A stretch of 64,000 nucleotides of DNA from Monosporascus cannonballus. Lineage: Eukaryota; Ascomycota; Sordariomycetes; Xylariales. The stretch spans positions 248,001 to 312,000 of the forward strand of contig QJNS01000020.1 in assembly GCA_004154925.1 (NCBI GenBank). The letters are read 5' to 3'. The notes below the pieces were generated by a model. The model made no database searches, had not been told where the DNA came from, and worked only from the letters and a program-made list of their open reading frames with translations. Made by a program: the position numbers and the translations under genes. Below, piece after piece: positions 58,501 to 64,000 of this stretch (the stretch's first letter is position 1; the number at the start of each line of letters is the position of its first letter).

Positions 58501-60374
58501 GATCTTCAGTGGGGTTGCCCAATAGCGTTTAGCTCGGGTCGATGAACAATTCGGCGAGGTGGGCGTACCTGGGGCGCGACTACCGATTAAATAATTACTG
58601 AAAACTAGTGGGATCCGTCGGGTCGGACGGAGTCGACGAGATCGAAAACAAATGAGTTTCGAAGCACATTCTGCCTACTCTATTAGGTAACAGTAGCGAA
58701 CAGACCAGTGTCTAGGTGCGCAAACCCATTACTTTCCCAAGCGCGTAAATCTTGATTGCTAGCGTCTGCCCCACAAATTTGGGCACTCACATATGCCTGT
58801 GATGTCCGCAGGGTTCCTGATTGAAACTTGGAGCCATACCGGAATCTGGTCGATCATTGTACAGGCTTGAGGAACAGAACACATCACATCGGTCGCAGAT
58901 GACGATACCAATACCAATTCCAAGAACTGCTAAACGAAGCCGCTAGAGTCCTTCAAAATGAAACGCTCCCAAGCGTTGCTTCGCTCGCCCCTTCGAATAT
59001 CAACACCCATGTCCCAACCCGGCTCTCTTGCAGATGCACGTGTGATCTGCATACTACCACGTCGGCACATATCATCTACGTGCCATTGTACCGCCGGGCT
59101 GGAAGAGAGATTCGTAGATCCGGTCTCCCCCCCAATGCTCGGACACCCAGCCCAAATTTCTCAACGATTCTGCGATCCCCAGCGGATGGCATATCCACAC
59201 CACTCTGTGTGTGCCATGTCACGTGACGATGCGTTGCCGGCCCCCGGTCGAACGCATAACAGACGAAAGAAGAAACGTTTGGAGAGACCTATCATAATAG
59301 TTGACAGACGAAACCTTTTGTTTATATTCAAAAGCTGACCGGTTTATTAGCCATATACTTCGTAACTAGATCAAGAGATCGTCCTCCATGCAGGCAGTCA
59401 GGTCACCGCAACCGGGCTAATCCCCACAGGGACCGGATTGGACTAAATAGTCCCTACAGGCGCCACACAAGAGGTTCTCGATAGCTTCATTCGGTGGTGT
59501 TGACCTGTCACGAGCCGTATCTGAAAATGTAGATGTGAGGGAATATCTGCCTTATTAATGGTCACGCCAGCCTATGTCCAAGCTTGTTCCGGCCAAACCC
59601 ACGGAGATCGCCCTGTCCCCATCTCCGTGTTAAAGGGTGTGGCACTCTGAGGGTGGAGATTCCAGATGGGTTTTGCCGAGGCAAAAACCACTGCTGTGCG
59701 ACCAGTGAAACATGCAGTAAGAAGCACCTTTTTATCCGTGGCGTATGCTCCTCAGGACATAGTTTCACAGTATAGATACGCAAGGCAGGCCTATGACAGA
59801 ATTTAAGCAGGCTGCCATTTTAGCAAACAGCTTTGGTGGGTGCTTGGCGCATGGTGCGCTGCGACCCTCGCGAGCCTAGGTACGTGAATGGGTAGCGGGA
59901 TGGTAAAGTGCATTTTAGCGCTTAGAATGAACCTCGGGACTCCCTATTGACTCGAGCAGATACGTGGACTGCTAGCGATGCCGTTCCAACACAAGCTCGG
60001 GGATTGCGTCAAGAGGGCGCCATGTAATATGGATGGTGTTCCAGGTCATGCCTTCAAGCGGGGATGTAGGATCAGGAACTAACCCCTCCTGAACCAATAC
60101 CGACCACTACACCGGCGATTCCCGCTCCCGACATCACTTGGGAGTTTTGAGGGTGAATTATCACTGCATAGTAGGAGATGGATCGAAGTTTTATTTACTA
60201 CGCAGAACTGCAGCAGTGATGAAGCAAGACCTAGTTAAATAACACCAGTCCGAAAACTTCAATATTGGTCGTCCGTGACTGAATACCAGACACCCGAGCA
60301 CCGGAATCCTGACTTCATAACAATTGCAAAAGACACCCTCTAGAAGAAGCCTAACAGAAAACGGGACCGGCCTT

Positions 60375-62587
60375 CTAGATGTCGATCTTGACGACCTCCG
60401 ATGCCGGCGTCGCGGAGCAGGTGAGCACAGTGCCATCGAGTTGCATGCCGCCAGATACGGAGCCGCAGACAAGCCGGGCGGCGCAGCTGCCGCAAGCCCC
60501 CACGCGGCACCCGTAGTCTGGGGTGAGGCCCGCGGCCTCGGCTAGCTCGAGCAGGGTTAGGTTAGGGTTATCATCGCGCGCCCAGACGGCCTGCTTCCCG
60601 GACCGCGCGAACCGGACGGTGGCGCGCTGGACGTCCCCGGCGCCGGCCGCCGCCGCGCCGGACCTGGAGAACGACTCGCTGTGGACGAAGGGCGGCGGCA
60701 GACCGACGCCGCCGCCCGGCAGCAGGCAGGCACGCATCGCCGCCTCGAACGCCGGCGGTCCGCACACGTACGCGAACGACATGTGGCCCTCCATCCTGCA
60801 GTCCCGCGAGGCAAGCGGCTTCCAGGTGTATGACTCGGCGAGGATCTCCAGCAGTGCCTCCGGCTCCGGGCGCCCCGCGAAGTCGTAGTCGATGCCGAGG
60901 ACGTCCGAGGGCAAGGGGTCGGTGAAGAAGAGCATGCGCCGAAAGAGCCGGCCCTCGAGGCGGGGCACCTCATCGCGGAACGGGAGCGCCGCGCTGTTCT
61001 TCGCGACGTGGATCCAGAGCGCCGGCACTTGCTGGTAGTTCGGGTGCCGGTCGTGTGCCTTCATCATGGCCAACACCGGCGTGATCCCGATGCCCGCCGA
61101 CACGTATATCTGCCTTGGTGAGTACTTTTGCGTCCAGTCGAGGACGAACCGCCCGGCCGGCGATCGTACCTGCAGGACAGTCCCGGGCGTGCATTCTCTG
61201 TGCATCCACGACGACTCCTCACCCGCGAGCTTGATGCTGATGCGGTAGTACGGCGGGTCAGTGCGCGCGGGCCAGTCAGATATCGTCCAGCTCCGGATCT
61301 TGCCGTCCGGTAGGCGAACGGAAAGGAACTGGCCCGGTAGGTAGTTGGCGAGGGGCTGGCCGTCATGGGCCTGGAGGTAGAACGACTTGACGTCTCCGCC
61401 CTCTTCGACGACGCGGTCGACGCGGAGCCCGCGCCAGCCCTTCCACGCGTTCTTACCCTGGTTGAGCTTGTCGTCCATGGAGGTTAGCTTCCGCCTTAGT
61501 AAGAACCGGTTCATCTCCAGGAGTAGTTTATGATTCGACAGCACGTCGAGGGTGTCCCTAGTCTTCAGAGATGTGTCGTAGGCCACTTGGGTCACAGTGG
61601 CCACGTCGACGTTGTCCTCTGATGCGTGCTCGCAGACGACCTCGTCCCCGGGATGCACCCGGCCTCCCGTGAGCACTCGCAAGTAGACGCCGACCCGGCC
61701 GGAGGCGGCCAGCGACTGAAGCCACTGCGTCTTCTGGCGGCATCTCCAGGAGACTTTTTCACAGGGGATACGGGAGCCGCACACTTGCAGGCGAACGCCT
61801 TCCCCTATATTCCAGATGTCGCCCAGGTGAATATCCTGTTCGAGGACTGGCTTTCCCTTGTACCGAAGGGTAATACTGTACACGGTCAGTGTAATGGCTT
61901 CAGAGCATGTAGGCCAATAAGCCTTCATAGTAGCCAAATCGAAAGACATGGGTATTTTCAGGCGGCTCCGTCTTTAAAACTTACTTCTCTCCCCAGTGGC
62001 ACCAACCCTATTTCTCAATCTATGGTTAGCCGTTCCTCGGTAAAGGAAACTAGCGATGCCCCCAAACGTTCTAAAACGCATATAGGGAGCAACAAGTTCC
62101 CCGAAGACATGAAGTTCTAGACACCATCCCTTTAGGTAGGACCGTGAGAGGAAGCAAGAGCCACCAGGATGCTTACCCAGGTAGATCTATCGACGCCAAG
62201 CTCATTGCACCAATAATCGTAGTTTTCAGCGAAGAACACGTATACGGGTCCGTCATCTAGTCAAATCTCAACATCCTGTCTCACACGTCTTATTTTCTGC
62301 TGTCGTTTGTCTCGCCGGAAGAGAGAAGAAAATTCCGAGATGGGGGGTAAGACGTACTACAAAACCGTCAGCGTGCGAAAGTTAGAATCCCGAGGATTGC
62401 GGCACGGAGAAAGTGAAGGCTGCCCCACGTACCGCGCAGCTGTAGCATTGTCCACAACTCCAGACTCGTCGAGTTCGATATAGTCCGACTGAGACGTCAG
62501 GGGGTCGTGCACAATGGACGTGAACATCTTTTGGCCATTGACATCATGCCACCTCGGCTCTGAGCGACTCACTGCCAGAATCTCCAT
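60375..62587 (-). CDS. MOSC domain - ferredoxin reductase - 2Fe-2S ferredoxin fusion oxidoreductase
   Basis: Four exons are inferred on the minus strand: 62587-62433 (or 62434), 62256-62177, a 23-nt microexon 62007-61985, and 61875-60375, giving about 585 aa. Exon 1 gives MEILAVSRSEPRWHDVNG, TSIVHDP and GVVDNATA (MOSC start). Exon 2 gives DGPVYVFFAENYDYW. The microexon gives the WCHWGE motif, completed to GEN by exon 4, then LEQDIHLGDIW and CGSRIPC with the MOSC cysteine. An FNR-type FAD domain (GQFLSVRLPDGKIRSWTIS) and an NAD domain (AGIGITPVLAMM; YVCGPPAFE) follow. The plant-type 2Fe-2S domain at the C-terminus has C-x4-C-x2-C and a last Cys 22 residues on. The frame is also open from ATG 61949, but its first ~25 residues are intron. 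Exon 1 and exon 2 join one base out of frame with the GTACGT donor. The likely role is NAD(P)H-dependent electron transfer to the MOSC (Moco-type sulfur) site; substrate unknown. Confidence 0.85.
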
Positions 62588-62956
62588 GGTGGTCGATGTA
62601 ATGAAAGAACAGTGTATTATGGCCAGGTGGAAATGACTCTGCCAGTTTTGCAAAGCCATCCCTTCTTTATATCATGTCGTGTCAGGCGACCCACATTGTA
62701 AGTACATCACCGAGTTTCTCGGTCTCGGATTCGGGGTCGGCCGTATTCTCGCAGGGTTTTTTTTTAACAGTATGAATAGTTGGCAGCTTTCCATCCTTTC
62801 ACATTGCCGGAGATAACATCGCACCCAATACCATATTTATCCAGTCCAATATCGACATGCCCTTAATTCTTTATGACGACATATACAGCTTGTTGAATCT
62901 CGAACCGCGACGAAGTTCCCGATCTTAAAGTGACCAATACTCCACCAGATGCGTGC
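62588..62956. other. Intergenic region between MOSC fusion and right-edge gene
   Basis: It holds the MOSC-fusion promoter (an in-frame ATG at 62659 could extend the protein by 24 residues) and the 3' flank of the right-edge gene. No other feature is seen. Confidence 0.45.
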
Positions 62957-64000
62957 CTACTTCCGTGCGGTGAGAGGTGATAAATCCGATCCTTCTGGTA
63001 AGTTCGAACTGAACGTTTCCGTGACATTTTCCAGCCTCATCATAGTTTCGACCGGGTCATAGTTATTGGCGGTTCGATATATCACTGGCAGGGGCTGGGC
63101 GAGCTTGCTCACCTGCGAGTTTCCGTCGAAGGCGAAAGAGGCGTCTTTATCAGCTTCCGCGGAGAACTCCTTAAGCAGGTCCCTGAACAATTGAACGCTT
63201 TCGTCGTGCAGTTGAAAGTACTCTACCGTTAACTGATTCTCAAGCAGGCCCGTTGTCGTCTCGTCCAGGGTCCCGAGCAGCCCAACCGGTGACACCCGAG
63301 AAGACCGGAGAGCTTCTTTCCTAATGTTCTGTACTATGGATTGATCCGGGGAGGGGCCATTTAGCGGCGCCAATGTTTGGCTGGAATGCTCTCGGCCGTC
63401 TTTTTGGGTCGCTGCGATAGCCGCCTGCCTGGAAAACATGTTGCCTGCCTGAACGTCGAACCTCTCGCGGATGATCTCCCGGAGATAAGACATCAACCGA
63501 CGCGAGTTTCCATCATCAAACCCGTGACGTTGAGTGAAAGCCTCAAGTGATATGGACCGTCGCGAGAACCCAACCAATTCACCAGCAGGCGTGGTGGCGA
63601 GACCACATTCCACGAAGCGCTTTAGGAGGTCCATTGGCGTATCGTCAGCAGAAACTGCACCCTGGAGTACTCTCTCTATCCCATGGGCGTGGAGCAAGTG
63701 GTCCATCATAGGCCACACTATTCCGCATTTTCCCATACGCGCTGCAGCTACAACCAAGGGGGACTCACACATAAATCTAAACCCAATATCACTAAGAACG
63801 AGCCGACAACGAAAGTCAAATAAACCCGACAAAACCGGATTCCTTTTGAGATGGAAGTGTTTCTCGAATGGTTCCGTGACGCTCTTTTCCATGAATCGCC
63901 GTCTCCTGTCCTCCTCGGTGAAATCGTTGATGACGCAGTAGTGCAATTCTGCTATTCGTGCTGCGCATTCCTTCCTTAGTGCCATAGGCCCCTTCAGACT
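62957..64000 (-). CDS. C-terminal part of a large fungal protein, possibly DUF6604-type (5' end beyond window)
   Basis: The minus-strand frame is open from the right edge (64000) through to a stop at 62957, at least 347 residues. Frame continuity beyond the first ATG (63985) suggests that the N-terminus lies outside the window. Recognisable stretches are ELHYCVINDFTEEDRRRRF, the FEKHFHLKRNPVLSGLFDFR block, and VWPMMDHLLHAHGIERVL. I associate this block order with uncharacterised fungal proteins carrying an N-terminal DUF6604 domain, from memory and without a search. The sequence is mixed charged and helical, with no membrane segment or signal. Function is unknown; the DUF6604 assignment is tentative. 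Confidence 0.6.
   Translation of the reverse strand, partial: SLKGPMALRKECAARIAELHYCVINDFTEEDRRRRFMEKSVTEPFEKHFHLKRNPVLSGLFDFRCRLVLSDIGFRFMCESPLVVAAARMGKCGIVWPMMDHLLHAHGIERVLQGAVSADDTPMDLLKRFVECGLATTPAGELVGFSRRSISLEAFTQRHGFDDGNSRRLMSYLREIIRERFDVQAGNMFSRQAAIAATQKDGREHSSQTLAPLNGPSPDQSIVQNIRKEALRSSRVSPVGLLGTLDETTTGLLENQLTVEYFQLHDESVQLFRDLLKEFSAEADKDASFAFDGNSQVSKLAQPLPVIYRTANNYDPVETMMRLENVTETFSSNLPEGSDLSPLTARK

Larger units (their letters stand above)
54444..60374. other. Gene-poor region, second part
   Basis: Nearly 6 kb without a credible gene. It contains an A20 run at 54555-54574, a 9-bp triplet repeat (CCTCAAGTT) at 55520-55544, and GTAC/TACCTA-rich low-complexity DNA near 56490-56760. Frames near 54.4-55.0, 58.3-58.5 and 59.0-59.3 kb were examined and not accepted. 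Confidence 0.4.

Noticed and set aside
58280..58522. 80-codon minus-strand frame with an IGPGVWGAGGMPLIWVYG stretch
   Set aside because: It looks protein-like but is too short, has no family match I know and no splice partners on either side.
60553..60573. TTAGGTTAGGGTTA telomere-like word
   Set aside because: It lies in the coding sequence of the MOSC fusion (NPNLTLLE codons) and is not a repeat array.
61876..61949. ATG at 61949 as start of the MOSC fusion
   Set aside because: The first ~25 codons show no family similarity and coincide with a GTAAGT...CTGAC...TACAG intron; upstream exons explain the domain better.

Overview
The window is nuclear DNA from a filamentous ascomycete (Pezizomycotina; Sordariomycetes seems likely but is not proven). 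The evidence is short spliceosomal introns with GTRNGT donors, CTRAC/TACTAAC branch points and AG acceptors, together with fungal-only families: Zn(II)2Cys6 and DUF7896-type regulators, a siderophore transporter of the MFS, and a Cnn_1N spindle-pole protein. GC-rich single genes are separated by long AT-rich stretches that look decayed. I see no tRNA, rRNA, CRISPR array, operon or clear biosynthetic cluster.

Layout. 0.9-3.3 kb: putative regulator with an N-terminal zinc ribbon and a C2H2-like motif. 3.9-5.7 kb: siderophore transporter with an extended GATA (SreA-type) site upstream. 7.2-8.7 kb: HhH-GPD DNA glycosylase. 9.9-12.9 kb: Cnn_1N-domain protein. 15.4-18.0 kb: Zn(II)2Cys6 regulator. 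19.9-20.8 kb: GC-rich decayed coding block. 22.9-24.4 kb: OS-9/Yos9 ER lectin. 28.8-31.0 kb: DUF7896-type zinc-finger protein. 34.9-36.7 kb: seven-helix membrane protein. 37.0-37.8 kb: membrane-anchored double-psi beta-barrel protein. 37.8-44.7 kb: AT-rich, gene-free, with a pair of LTR-like direct repeats, one of them interrupted by a 206-bp inverted-repeat element with a 5-bp target duplication. 44.7-45.7 kb: alpha/beta hydrolase broken by an assembly gap and a frameshift. 46.4-47.2 kb: unknown protein. 47.2-60.4 kb: a 13-kb gene-poor stretch. 60.4-62.6 kb: MOSC-ferredoxin reductase-ferredoxin fusion whose first exons, including a 23-nt microexon, had to be worked out by splicing. 63.0-64.0 kb: C-terminal part of a fungal protein running off the right edge.

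The genes look like independent housekeeping or regulatory loci rather than one pathway. The most useful results come from reading across introns: the true N-terminus of the first gene, a signal-peptide exon for OS-9, and three upstream exons for the MOSC fusion. The mobile-element nest near 39.6-40.6 kb is the clearest structure outside genes. I did not find a convincing new multi-gene system.
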